DNA of 64,000 bases from Cunninghamella blakesleeana. Its lineage: Eukaryota > Mucoromycota > Mucoromycetes > Mucorales > Cunninghamellaceae. The DNA lies in assembly GCA_017871115.1 (NCBI GenBank), contig JAFCIZ010000002.1, forward strand, positions 186,001 to 250,000. The letters run 5' to 3'. Below are positions 50,492 to 63,283 of the stretch, one piece after another. The position numbers were made by a program, and so were the translations under genes. Numbering within the stretch: the stretch's first letter is position 1; every line of letters begins with the position of its first letter. The notes beneath the pieces were generated by a model. That model was not told the DNA's origin. It saw only the letters and a program-made list of their open reading frames with translations, and did no database searches.

Positions 50492-53400
50492 ACACTATAC
50501 TTTTATGAAAAAAAAAAATGAAAAATTAAAATATGGGGATGTACGATCAAAAATGAAAACATTTATTAAAAAAAATTAACAAAAAAAATTGAACAAAAAA
50601 ATATAATAATAATAACATTAATAACAGAGTATAAGATATATCATTCCTTTTTTATTATTATTTTATTTTTAATATAGTATATACTACCACTATTATCATT
50701 ATTACTATTTTTGTCATTTACCATACACACTCACACACTCACTCACACCCATTTACATTCTTTTACCAAGTTTTTTTTTTTTCTTTTTTTTTTTACTGTA
50801 TATAACTTTTTTTTTTATATTGTTATTATAATAATAATAATAATAATGATTTTTTTTAAAGTATATTTTTTTTTATTATTATTATTGGTTATGATATATC
50901 TATGTTTACTTTATTTATATATATAATCTAATTTTTTTTTTAAAAAAAAAGGACAATTACTATTGCTTATGGATGAAATATTTATATATCCATTATTACA
51001 TTATTATCATCATTTTTTTTTTTTTCATCCTATTATTTAATCATTTTATATATATATAAATATAAATATAATATAATAAACGTAACCAATAAAATATAAA
51101 ATATAATAATACTTTATAAATAATATCTTACGATTAAAAACAAATTCTTAATAATAATAGTAATAATAATAGTAATAATAAATATTGATTATTATTTCAT
51201 TAATAAGTACAACTTATCAAAACCATTAAATATAAACTATATACAACATACGTTCTCGAACGGAAAAACAAATTAGATACGTAGTGCACATACTTAAAAA
51301 TAAAAAAGTCAAAAGAAATTAATTGCCGTTCTTTTAAAATAAACTTAAAACGATAATAAAATAAAGATCGAATGATATCAATGTTTAATACAACTTCATT
51401 AATACAACCCACATATCAAACCATTAAATATAAATTACACATACACGTTCTCGAATAATAAAGAAAAAATAATACGTAACTCATAATCATTCCCCAACCC
51501 CAACCTCGACCAATTTTTTTAAAAAAGAATACTTAAAAATATTTAATATAACTTCATTAATATGATTTATCATACTATTAAATATAAATTTGAATACACA
51601 CTTAAAAATAATAAATATTAAAATCGAATGAAATTAATATATAATATATATAATTATTTTGGGGAAAAAAAAGGTACTCTTCTATTTTTCTTTTTTTATT
51701 TTTTTTTTTTAAAAAAAAAAGAATATACTAATTTCTAGTTCTTCTATTATCATGTAATTAATCAAAAAGTTAAAATATAATTATGAATAAAGATAATAAA
51801 AATAAATAATAAGATGAATATGGTAAAGCCAAATGGATTGATTCTAAAAAAAAATGAGACTGGGAATCAATATTTTTTTTTTAATATTAAAATATATATA
51901 TATTTTATCTCTCCCGCGCGCCAGCTTGTACACATACGAAAAGAATTTTTCTTACCCCCCCCCCATATCATTTTGTAACCAAGGATTCGTCATTGTCGTA
52001 CACATATTTTTTTTTACATAGACTCAAAAGGTTAATATAATAATAATCATCATAATAATAGTAATAAAAATTATAATAAAAAATTATGGCTAATCCCCAT
52101 TTTATAAGTGATCTACAAATGATAAATAAATTACCATCATTAAAAAAACAAAAAAAAAAAAAACTTTTAATTATAAGTAATTGGTATTATATAATATATA
52201 TATATATATATATAATATTCAAATATTCATATACTTGAGTCTATATAAATATATATAAATAATTTAAGCTTTAAATAGTAAGAAGATGAATATATCTAAT
52301 AAATTCTAACTGACAGCTGAGTTTTATTAAATATATATATATATACATATAGTAAATAATACTTTATACTTAAGTCTGGATTTTTTTTTTTTTTCCATTC
52401 TCTCCTTAAAGATTTTTTTTTCTTTCTTTCATACAACTATATAACTAAAAGGGAGATTGAAATGGAGGAATTAAAAAAATAGAAAAAAAGAAAAAATCTA
52501 TTGATATTTTATTTAATTGCTAGTATTTTTTTATTGGCCCAAAAAAATAAAAAAATATTTCATAGATATATATCTAACCGTCATCTATTTCAAAAGTCAT
52601 TATGTAGATCGATACCAAATACGGTTGAAAGGAATGGTATTATATAAATGATTTGTAAACTTGCGTTTTTTAGTACCACCCAAAATGGATGGTAATACTT
52701 AATTCATCATCATCACTATGTTACTTTCAAAAATCGGAAATGTTGCGCGCGAACGAAAAATAGGGACGGGGTTTTAAAATGGCCTTACGCTCGCTTTTTT
52801 ATTTTATTTTTAATTAAGTAAGCTTAAAACCAAGTAATTTTTTTATAAATAATGTATTGATACCTTGTCTACCTTAAATGGATAATATCATAAAGTGAAC
52901 GGACACTCATACTTATTTTAAATCTATACACATATAAAAAAAAAAGAAAAAAAGAATCTTTTTTTTTTTCATTATATTTGAAACAACTTCAATATATCAT
53001 ATGATTTATATATATAACATATAATATATGATGGAAAGTGTTTTTAAACGCTTATACTTTTTTCAATGACCCAAAAAAAAAAAAAAAACCGTATAAAATT
53101 TTTTTTCCTTTATTTGTTTGTTTCATAACAAAAAAAAACAATTACGATAGAGATCTCAATATCTTTAGAGAGAGAGAGAGAGAAAAAAAATGTGTGAACC
53201 TCATGGTTGTAATAGATTCCCTTTTATAGTGGATCATGCATCATATAAAATAAATATATATACATTTTAAACGTAAACAAAAACCAAATAAACTATTTTT
53301 CTCCCCCAAAAAATTAAAATCAATCAATTATTTAACATATACATGGATCACTTTTTTAAATATTTTTTTTAAAAGTAACAAAAGATAATATTAGTGTTTA

Positions 53401-53787
53401 TTAGAAAGAAATAAAGAAAAAGAACATAATAATATAAAGAACATAAAAAGAAACTTATATATAATATATATACAAAGATAAAAAGAATAAATGGTATAAA
53501 ATAGAAATAGGAATATATTTTTTGTATTTTCATTCTGTTTTTTTTTTTGTTTTTTTTGTTTTTTTTTTTTTGTTTTGGCTAATGATCATAAAAAGAATTG
53601 ATTTTTTTTTATACATATTCAATATGTTTTAAAAAAAAAAGAATAATAAAAAAAAAAAAAAAAAGAAAGAGCAAGCTCGATTTTTTTTTTTTGTTTTTTT
53701 TTTTTTATACAGTTGTTATGGTACATGATTTTTTTTCAAAAAAAAAAAAAAAAAGAAAACAATCAACGTTTTCTTTCTTTTTTTTTT
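50492..53787. other. Convergent intergenic region (DHH1 and bHLH gene 3' flanks)
   Basis: About 3.3 kb without a recognisable gene. It includes a CA-rich block (about 50722-50760), T/A junctions near 50931-50951 and 51695-51721, a diverged direct repeat listed separately, an (AT) microsatellite near 52192-52215, a short GC-rich patch near 51910-51925, and dense poly-T/poly-A runs at 53530-53790. Open frames here are homopolymer translations. Confidence 0.55.
51195..51610. repeat. Diverged direct repeat, about three copies
   Basis: A segment beginning TTCATTAATA and containing an ATTAAATATAAA core recurs at about 51196, 51395 and 51553. The first two copies also share ACGTTCTCGAA about 50 bases in. 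Spacing is about 200 and 160 bases, so this looks like an old tandem duplication of non-coding sequence. No protein or known element family is recognised. Confidence 0.55.
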
Positions 53788-54910
53788 TTAAACCAAATAA
53801 GTATTACCCTGATGATGAGACTTAGTAGTATTATCATTAAAATCTTGCATAGGATAAGGGGAAAATAACATTGGGTTCAAATTAGAATGGTCATTAAAAG
53901 CCATGTATTGGTTAGGATCTTGTTGAATGCCATGATTCATAGGTGTATACATTGGAGGATTCATCATGTAACCATTTTGATTAGGCATGAAAAGTAAATC
54001 TTGTTGGTTAAAGGAAGCTGAAGACCATTGTTGTTGTTGTTGTTGTTGTAAAGTAGGAGGAGAAGAAACCATAATAGTTGATTTCAAATCATAATAATGA
54101 GGTTGACCCATATAAGGTGAGGTGGTAGTAGAAGTAGGCATTGTTTGAATAGGTTGTTGTTGAATGATATTATTATTTTTTGATGTAAAATCTAAGCATG
54201 GTTTGTTAGGTGTTTCAGGAGTTAATGGAGGAGACATTTGATAATGATGGTTGGTTGTAGTAGTAAAGACTTCATTTTCTGGCAAGGTAGATAAAGTACT
54301 TTGTGTGGTAGACATAGTAGAAGATCTTTGCATACGATGAGAAGAGTATGTAGAAGAGGATGAAGAAGAAGATGTTGATGATGATAAAGAAGGAGAAGTG
54401 TGCTGAGTAGATGAAGAAGCAGTCATTGGCATGAATTTCTTTTTCTGTTGTTGTTTCATCATTAATACTTTAGCTGCTTTAGCTTGTTTTCTTAATCTTT
54501 CGTTTTGTTTCTTTAATTCTTTAATTTGATTAGCATAACTATTTTCACGTTGAATACTTTTAGATACTATAATTTAAAATAAATAAATAGAAAAATAAAT
54601 AAATAAATAAAGTTTATATTGGAAAACCTGTTTTTTTTTGTATATGTATTATATAAATAAATAAAAATATTTTACCAAAATCCAATGATTTGGAAACGAT
54701 CATTGTTTTGCTTGGTCTACGAACGGATTGAAGAGCTGGTAAAGCATGGGCAAGTTCTTGGAATTTAGAATTTAAAGTTTCACGACGTTGACGTTCTAAA
54801 GCATTATGAGCAGATCTTCTATCAAGGTGAGTAGCAGGATCTTCTTGTAATGTAGCAGGTATATTACCATTAACTAATAAATAGTAATAATAATAATAAT
54901 AAATTAAATG

Positions 54911-54946
<36 letters not shown>

Positions 54947-55110
54947 CTATTTCATTATTATTTATCATTATTTTATATTGATTTATTACCAATAGGGTAA
55001 CTGACAGATGATTGTGATGTATTTGAAATACTAAAAGTACCAAAAAAGTTTTGTGCAGCGTGACGAATAGATCGACTAGCTTTTGAAATCTTGAATTTTT
55101 CTGAAGGCAT
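53788..55110 (-). CDS. bHLH-leucine-zipper transcription factor
   Basis: Three minus-strand exons (55110-54990, 54873-54676, 54566-53788) encode 365 residues. Residues about 58-110 form a basic helix-loop-helix: basic part HNALERQRRETLNSKFQEL, loop ALQSVRRPSKT, second helix MIVSKSLDFVSKSIQRE. The His-x3-Glu-x3-Arg arrangement in the basic region is the one that recognises CACGTG-type E-boxes. A coiled-coil zipper follows directly (NQIKELKKQNERLRKQAKAA). The rest of the protein is Ser/Thr/Gln/Pro-rich with a poly-Gln run and probably disordered. It should act in the nucleus as a dimer. The second intron lies within helix 2. The target pathway cannot be told; it is not clearly an ortholog of Pho4, Cbf1 or Ino2/4. 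Confidence 0.9.
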
Positions 55111-55795
55111 TATTAATATGAAATGAGTTAGTAGTGAATGGTTATTATAAAGTATAAAAAAAGTATTATGTTTTAGAAAATATATATAAAATAAATGAAA
55201 AATATATGAGATATGATAACAAGAAATAAATGAAATAAAATAAAGAAGAAAAAAAAAAAAGGGAAAAGAAAAAGTCTAAAATGAAAAAAAATGGGTCTTT
55301 TTATTTTAATGCGGGATTTTAAAAAAGATATGCATTATGATTGGCTCCAACCCAAATTGGTTAACGGACCTTGAAAGCTTCATTGAATAATAATAAAGGG
55401 GGTGATAAATAAATAAAGTTTTTTTTTTGGGGGGGGAGAGGCAGCCAAGAATTGGCGAGTTAGCCAAAGGAGTTAAACCATTGAAAAGGGAAGTATCACA
55501 AACTACATAAAAAAGATCTGTGGGTTGAATTCTTTTTTACTTTTTTGTGTAGAGAGTGAAAAAAAAGATTTATATGTAGATTGATTAATGACTTTTTATT
55601 ATTATTACCGTAAAGGACCGAATAATAATAATAATAATAAAATAATAATATAAATAAATAAAAGTATAATAAATTATATACTTAATTATTATTGTTTTAT
55701 ATTCTTCTTCTTTTTTATTGTCTGTGTGTGTGCATTTCTTTTTTTAAAATTATTTCCATTCCATTACATTATATACATATAGTAATAATAAATAC

Positions 55796-55868
55796 ATTAT
55801 TGTTATTATTGTCATTATTGTTATAATTGTCATTATTGTTATAATTGTCATTATTGTTGTTATTATTG
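55796..55868. repeat. 18-bp minisatellite, about four units
   Basis: Units of ATTATTGTTATAATTGTC repeat about four times with one or two changes each (55796, 55814, 55832, 55850). A 76-codon open frame running through it on the minus strand repeats IITIMT because the unit is a multiple of three; this is judged a consequence of the repeat, not a gene. Confidence 0.8.
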
Positions 55869-56476
55869 CTATTTTTACTGTAGAAACGTTTGAAGAGGCT
55901 TTAAAAATCAGTTCGCGCGCAAGAGAATTATTAGACAAGCGTTTCCATATTAAATTCACTTTAGCGAGTGTTTCACTCAAATTTTCATAAAAGTTGTCAT
56001 TTAACTTCTGGATTTTTTTTTATTTTCTCCCCCAACTATTCTTTTATTTTATTTTATTTTTAATTCAAAACGCATTGTTTTATTTTTATGTTGTATAGGA
56101 TTCGTCATCTATTTTTTAAGATTTTCTTTCTTGGTTTACTCCTCCTCCTTCCCCCCCCCCTTTCTTGAGTTTTTTTTCCTTCCCCTTTTTTTTTATTGAA
56201 AACGATTTGTATCGCTTCGATTAAATCCCCGATATGTATCTTTCATACTCTAAAATTAAAAATAAATTCTTGGTATTTAGTTTAAACTGTACATAAGTCT
56301 TGGTATACATATTAAATATGACATATAAAGAAAAATTAAAATATAATCTAGGATCCTTCGGGTTAAATATCTTTTTTATTCGAGTTCCCGACTTTGTCTT
56401 TAAAAATATATGGTAAAAACTAATTTATTAATTAATTCAATGAATAGATCATTATTTATTTATTATAGGTATATAA

Positions 56477-56507
<31 letters not shown>

Positions 56508-56910
56508 TTAAAAAAAAAAAATATTAATAGTAATTATATATATAAACTGATATTTAATTTATTTTATTTCTTTTTTTTAAGAAAAGTATTCTTCGCGCGA
56601 AGAGTAATTTTTAAAAAAAAAAATTGAAAAGTATTATTCATCCTTTCCTTTTTTCTTCTAACAAGTGTGTAACCAACATGTTTTTTTTACTTGTATTTTT
56701 TTAATTCTCAGCCTCTACGTATAAAGCGAATTTTATATATGAAACATGTGATATAACTTTATTTTTATATAATAAAAACAATGGAAAAAAAATAAAAGTG
56801 AGATTTAAATCGTAAATCTATCATCAAATCACTTTCCATGATTAAAAAATATATCAAAAAAAAAAAAACCTGAATGAAAGTTGATTTATATACAAGTGAC
56901 TTGGAAAGAT

Positions 56911-56921
56911 AATATAATATA

Positions 56922-56972
<51 letters not shown>

Positions 56973-56974
56973 AT
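56911..56974. repeat. AT microsatellite
   Basis: An AATAT-type repeat passes into a long pure (AT)n run and then back to ATAT/TAAT sequence. One of several AT dinucleotide tracts in the non-coding DNA of this window, and the longest I noticed. Confidence 0.85.
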
Positions 56975-57617
56975 AATTTACAATTATAATAAAAAAACAT
57001 GATCTTAAACAAGATGATCTAGATAAAACATTGATGTAGTTTTTTTTATTATTAAATAGAGTTTTTTTACAAGATCTAGGAGCTCAAATGAATCGATACA
57101 TATGTTTTTAAAAACAAGTTAATATATAGTTAATCGTTATAACAATAAGTGAAAGGGGAAAAACAAAGATATCAAATCGTATTTTAAAGGCTCTTTTAGA
57201 AGGAAGGAGTATATAGATTTGTATATATGTATATAAATAACAAACAAAAAGAAAGTATATGTATTGTTTCAAAAAAAAAAAAATTAAGGGTTCATCTTTA
57301 TTCTAATATGAAGTTAAAAAAAAAAAGAATGTACGTATAGTAATTAACCTGTTTCTAATATATTATCTCAATTTTTTTTTTTTCTTGCTTTAAATATATC
57401 GCGCGACGCTATCACCGTTGGAAAAAAAAAAATTGAAATGTCTTTGTTCATTACCAAAATAGGATAAAGGTTACACTAAATGACTTAAAATAGTTAACAA
57501 ATCGAGCCCACGGACAGTCCTTCTTTTTTTATAGAAATACCGGCATTTTATATATAATATATATATGTATAAATAGTGGATATATATAGTAGGCGTATGT
57601 ATAACTCCTTATATCCC

Positions 57618-57653
<36 letters not shown>

Positions 57654-58037
57654 CTTTTACTCTTTTTCTAATTTTCACCCCCTCCCCCCCCCCAAAAAAA
57701 AAAAATTCCCTTTAGTTTTTGAGCTACCTTGATGACGCGTATTATCACATTATAAAAGTAAAATGATCGGCAAAATGTTAATGGTTACACTTCATACGTA
57801 CTCTTTTTTTTGTGAGTGGATACATTACTTTATTTAAGTCATAGACACATACATATATATATATATATATATTTGTATTTATATGTGTATGTACATGTAT
57901 ATATATTATTTAATAATAATAAAAAGTAATCAAAATATCAAAATCCTAAATAATGATCATTTTTTACTAAATTATTGACCAATAGATGCATATTTATTTA
58001 TAAAAAATAAAATGTTTTAAAAGATAAATAATAGTAA

Positions 58038-58640
58038 TCATTGTACCAGCTTATCATTTTTTTTTTTTCCCAACCAATTTTTTTTTAGCATAAATTGATC
58101 TACATGTCCCACTTTCATATTATTTTGAAGATAATTACCATTTGTATCGTGATAGTTTGCTTGTTGTTTACTGTTAGTAATTATAAATTCCGCACTAGAA
58201 AAAGGATCAACATATATATATTGTACTTCGTAATGTTCTTTTTTATTGATTAATATATATATATATATAAACCAAGTATCACCTTACATTCTTTTCATAT
58301 GACATAAAATGCTAAAAAATAAAAAATAAATAATATTGTGAAAATGGTATGCATATTTTTTTTCTTTTTTGCCTTTAGTGATGTTAATAGTTTAGTAATG
58401 GTTCTATATTGTTTCATCTATATTCATGATCTTATTCCCAAACATATGTCATTCAAAAAATCAACCTTGAATTGTATTCCATATATTATTATTCTATTCC
58501 AGCTTGAAAATGAGTATCAATCCATATATAATATCGTTTTCACCTCAACATGAGTACATATTTTGATTTTGGTTTTTTTACCACATGTTTAATATCCATA
58601 TATTTCCAATGTTTAGAGTAGTAAAACCTTTTGTTTCTAT
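58038..58640 (-). pseudogene. Possible eroded gene or unmodelled intron-rich gene, family unknown
   Basis: On the minus strand a stop-free stretch of about 70 codons (about 58250-58038) reads with balanced composition: HYEVQYIYVDPFSSAEF, then ITNSKQQANYHDTNG, then KVGHVDQFMLKKNWLG and stop. Further upstream on the same strand are shorter coding-like pieces in changing frames, such as ETKGFTTLNIGNIWILN bounded by plausible splice signals (about 58633-58579) and YGIQFKVDFLNDI (about 58480-58440). I could not join them into one open frame, so a decayed gene is the simplest reading; a real gene with unusual splicing remains possible. No family recognised. Confidence 0.3.
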
Positions 58641-59099
58641 TTTTTTTTTTTTTTTTTTTTGCCACCAAATTTCAGTTTTGTTTTTATTTATTGAGAATAA
58701 ATATTTATATACATACATCAATCTACCATAAATGTCTGATAATATACATACATGTATGTATGTATAGTCAAGTTAGTATAAAAGAGAAAAAAGTTCATCC
58801 ATACGTAAAACAAAGTAAATAAATAAAAAATCAGTGTGTTTACCTTTTTTGGTTGGCTATTTATTTAAAATGATCTATTCTGTAACAAAAAAAATGGTCT
58901 ATGAATATGTGAACATCATGAAAAAAAGGGCCCAATGTGATAAATTCAGTCTTATAACTATCTACCCTAACCATAAAAAATCAAAATAAAATAAAAAGGT
59001 AAAAGTTGATACCCACTAGCTTTTTTTTTTATTTTACAAAAATAAAATTTTTGACCGAGCAAAATGACCTCCCTTCTTCCTTCCCTCCCTTTTCGTTTT

Positions 59100-59121
59100 C
59101 CACACACACACACACACACAC
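59100..59121. repeat. CA microsatellite
   Basis: A (CA)n run of about eleven units inside a longer pyrimidine-rich block (about 59068-59152). Dinucleotide repeats other than AT are rare in this window. Confidence 0.85.
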
Positions 59122-59632
59122 TACTCTTTTTTTTTCCCTCTCCCCCCATATTTTAATTTTTTTATTTTCTCTTGGTATACATATATCTATATTATGCATC
59201 CTATACATGAATTCCAAATCATAAAAAGTCTATCTGCATTAATTAAATGAATACCAAGACCCGTCATCCAAATCCACGTCATGTTGAGAATTTTTTTTTT
59301 TTTTTTTACGTATTCTCCAAAAGAAGATTATAATAATAATAATTTTCTTTGAATAGCTTTTTTTTTTAGTGGCACCAGCAAAATCGTAGATAGATAATCG
59401 ATACTCATGCATAGATGAACGCCTCTTAAGATACCATAATAAATAAATTTATTTTCACACAAGTAACACGAGTTTTTCATTTTTTTTTTTTAAAAAAAAA
59501 AAGATCCATATGCAGCTAATTTTTAGGAGAGGTGAAAAATTCCCACCAAAAAGACATTTACCTGATAATATCTATTCTATATTCTGTTTCTGATGATCAC
59601 GTTGGTGACAAATGTTGTTTGTTTGATAGCAG

Positions 59633-59663
<31 letters not shown>

Positions 59664-61560
59664 CTTGTTCATTATTTTAGTATATACATGGTATTATATG
59701 ATATTTATTTTGGTGTTTGTTCTTTATTATTATCATTATATATCGTTGCTTGATGTTTGATGACAGTATTATATCTTTTTACTACATATAAATATTATAT
59801 AGTTAGAGTAAATATGAAAAATCAAAAAGGTTTTATTAATGGCGAAAATGTTTAATATGGCAATGAATTTGTAGGAACCATAGGAGTTGTATATATATAT
59901 AAATGCATAAGTATACACATGTACACATAATGACGAATTATAATCAGATCTTGGCTAAAATAGGTGAGTGCATTGATGTTGGGAAAAAAAAATCACGATT
60001 GGGCTTAGTGCAAATAATTGTTTATGTTTACAACATTGTTGCTGTTTATGTTGTTATTGATGCTATATTTTTCAAACAAAATAAAATTCTATATTATGGA
60101 ATTATGCTCTACACCCCCGATCGTTGATCGTAATTATTTTTGTCGTTTTGATTTGTTGCGTTTTGTTTTTACTTGCTTTTATTTTTGTTTCTTAAAAAAA
60201 AATATGAAGTTGTTGTAAATAAACTTTAAGATGGTATCTTGATCGAAAATAAATCGTCATTCTATTCGTTTTTTCGCTTGAGTTTCAATTTGTCAAATTT
60301 CTATTTGTTGAATAATAATATTCCATTTAAACCATCTGCAACTAATTTACAAGTTCTAATTTCTAATTTTGGGTGTATATATAAAAAAATAGATTACTAT
60401 TTGTATCGTTTAATATGTCTCATTTATGACGTAAAGAAAATCCAGGTGCATTGTTCTATTTTTTTATCATTTTATTGGTCATATAGAGTATCTATAGTTT
60501 TCTTCATATCAGCTACTGGTAACTAGTGTATTACTAAAAAGGAAATGGTCGTTTGTTCCTTAATCGAGATTTTAGGGCATGATATTTTGGCGTTTAGAGG
60601 AGGATATCTATACCATTCCTTTTATATAACTTGGTTGCTTTCCATGATAGAAACTTTTCAAATAGTATACTCAGGGTACTCTTTTTATCAACCTCTTGTA
60701 ATATTTTCATACTCCTTTTTTTACGAGCTAAAATTCTGTAAACGTGTGAATCAAGTTAGTTTTATTGATCCTTTTTTCCCTCTTATTTTCGTTTTTTTTT
60801 TTAAAAAAATAATACTAGAGAAAATTTATTATGATGTCTCATACTATTATTTCTTTATTAATCTTTATTATAAAATGGTAAATAAATTTTTTTACGCTAT
60901 TTTACTCTTCTTACACTTTCCTTTTTAGGTAAAAAGTTATAGCCAGTTTTTTTTTGCCTTTTCACCAAGTATATATGTACTTTTTTTTTAATATAAATAT
61001 ATGCACATATATATATTGTGTAATACTTGATATAAAAACATAATTGTTTTTATTTTTTTCTGAATTATATATACGTACAAGTAATTTTTTAATATATATA
61101 TTATTAATCAATTATTTTTTATTTGATACTCTTATAGAAAACGGCTTTTTACTTTATGGTCAGTTGGGTAGTTTTTTAAAGGCTCACGCACATCATATCT
61201 TTAAAAAAATAGTTGAAGTTTAATTCATGTTATTATTATAAATTTTACAATATTATTTTTTAATTATACTGTAAAATCCAATTTTTTTTTTGAAAATAAA
61301 TAGCGATCCTTTATTGGTATTTCTGTTAGATTAAGCCTTTCCAAGTTTGTTCAATAAATTAAACTCTGTAGTATAAATCCTAAAAAAAACTGAGTTCAAA
61401 TTACGTGAATTTTCGAAAACTGGTAATGTGTTTGCGGGATGAATTTTTATTTACTCATATTGACTAAACTTTTTTTTTTCCTTCTATCTTTTTCTTTCTA
61501 CTTCTTTTTCTTTCTTTCTTTCATTCTTTCTTTTTTTTTAAGAGAAAAAAAAGAATACTA

Positions 61561-63283
61561 ATGAGTCAAGATAATGAAGTTCTTCATACTGAATTAATAC
61601 CAGCTGTTAAGTCACTTTATGAAAAATGTAATACTATTTTACAAGCATGTAATGAAAGGCAGCAAAAAGATTCTATTGCGGGTATGTATAGATTTACACA
61701 AGCTTTAACTGCGGAATCACTTTTTCTCGACAAAGTAAATAAAAATAATAATAGCAGACAATATGTATACATAATTTATTTATTTTGTAAATATAACAAT
61801 AATAAATATAACATTTATTTAAACATTCTTTTTTTTTAATGAAATCAAATAGTTATTAAAGAATCCTAATTTAATCAAAAGAAAGTATATTTCAAGTACC
61901 AATCTAAGTTATCTTGAATCAGTTTATGAAGCTATACAACAAGTTGGGCCTGTGGATGAATTAATGAGAAGTATTGGTGTTCCTCCTACTAATGGAGAGT
62001 GGATGTCCCAAGCAAATATGTTACGACATCACTGTATTAAATTAGATTTAGTAGCAGAACAGGAACGTGTTTGGATTAAAATCTTTGCAAGGAATACAAA
62101 AGCAATTCGTCATGATATGGATGGGTTAGAATGGCATGAAGATGAAAGTGATGATAGTGATAACGATTTTTTTAATGATAGCGAAAGTGATGATGATGTT
62201 GATGAAGAAATCGCCAATGATAAAAAGGAAGATAATACTAATAGTAATACAATGCTATCCACTTTTGAACACTTGCCTATTTTTAAAAAGGCCAAAACAT
62301 ACTTATCCTGCTCGCAATTATATCAGTACCATTATAAACCTCCTGTTGTCGTGTTTGCATTTATGAAGGTAAAAGAAAACGAAGATCCTTATGTACAAAA
62401 AATCATGGATCGATTAAAAGAAATGGGGGTCTGTGTTTATTTACAGCAGCCACAAGATGATAATGACGACAAAACGCATCATTTACATTCATTGAGAAAT
62501 CATTACTTACCTTACTTAGAAGAAAGAGGATGGGATCCGGCCACTTTTACAGCAACAACAACCATACCATCTCAATTGTCACAACAACAGCATAAAGACG
62601 ACGTGTCTTACTCTTTAACAACAGAAAAACTCAATCTAGATGTTAGTACTATATTAGCTATGATATCAGAATTATCGCATCACGTTTGTCAAGTAGATGA
62701 GGTGGACGGGGAGGCATTAAAGTTACAAGCAGCTATGGAATTAAAGCATGCCGTATTAAATGATTTAAATAAAATATTAAGAGGAAAACAATTATGCATT
62801 GTACAGTGTGCTTTTGATCGATTAAAAAGTATTATTCAGGTGGTAGCTGGACCTCAAGAAAGAAAACGATTTAATTATTTGTTTCCAAATGAAAAAATAA
62901 TAGAAAAAAGTAGTACAGAGGATACTACTACTATAGAAAATGGCGACGATGATGATTTATGGACAATTCTGGAACCACCTCAAATACCTATTACTATCTT
63001 ACCTAATCAACCTTCTTTAAGATTTCAACAGTTATTAGAGTTACCTCCTAAAAGTGCTAAGCATCAACCTGGATCCAAATTAAATAATGGTAGAAAAATT
63101 CGATGTCGATTCACGGATTTTCATGCAAATATCTTTGGCACAGCTGATACGCATCGTATGTCTTCGGTTACTTCTATTCAATGGATGCCTTCGGCTTTAA
63201 TTGAGGCGGGGGTTACTGGGATGTCAATCGTTGTACATGATCCAAGATCTTTAGCCGAGCAAAAAATGCATACTAAAAAATAG
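61561..63283 (+). CDS. C7orf25/UPF0415-like protein (DUF1308 family)
   Basis: Two exons (61561-61734, 61853-63283) encode 534 residues. The protein matches the eukaryotic C7orf25/UPF0415 family, whose function is not established; the C-terminal DUF1308 part has been related to PIN-like folds. Recognised blocks include the N-terminal helix ESLFLDKLLKNPNLIKRKYI, the family core NLDVSTILAMISELSHHVCQ, VVAGPQERKRFNYLF and, near the C terminus, IFGTADTHRMSSVTSIQW and GMSIVVHDPRSLAEQKM. An acidic Asp/Ser/Glu run near residues 120-150 is typical of a disordered loop. A pyrimidine tract sits about 20 bases before the start. It is on the same strand as the SNARE gene that follows, with 351 bp between them; no functional link is evident. 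Confidence 0.9.

Larger units (their letters stand above)
55111..61560. other. 6.4-kb gene-poor region
   Basis: The longest stretch without a supported gene. Near its left end is the pyrimidine tract (read on the minus strand, about 55236-55275) of the bHLH gene, and at its right end that of the DUF1308 gene (61474-61545, + strand). Between them are microsatellites (AT at 56911-56974, 57619-57651 and 57855-57871; CA at 59100-59121), a minisatellite, three orphan pyrimidine tracts (about 56135-56200, 57655-57695, 59068-59152), and patches with coding-like codon use at 58038-58640 (minus) and 60230-60930. No transposon ends or target duplications were recognised. Confidence 0.55.

Noticed and set aside
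55750..55980. 76-codon open frame on the minus strand with IITIMT repeats
   Set aside because: Its second half is a translated 18-bp minisatellite, and there is no family signal.
59193..59250. Short coding-like frame MHPIHEFQIIKSLSALIK after an orphan pyrimidine tract
   Set aside because: Only 18 codons, with no matching splice site or homology; too short to support.
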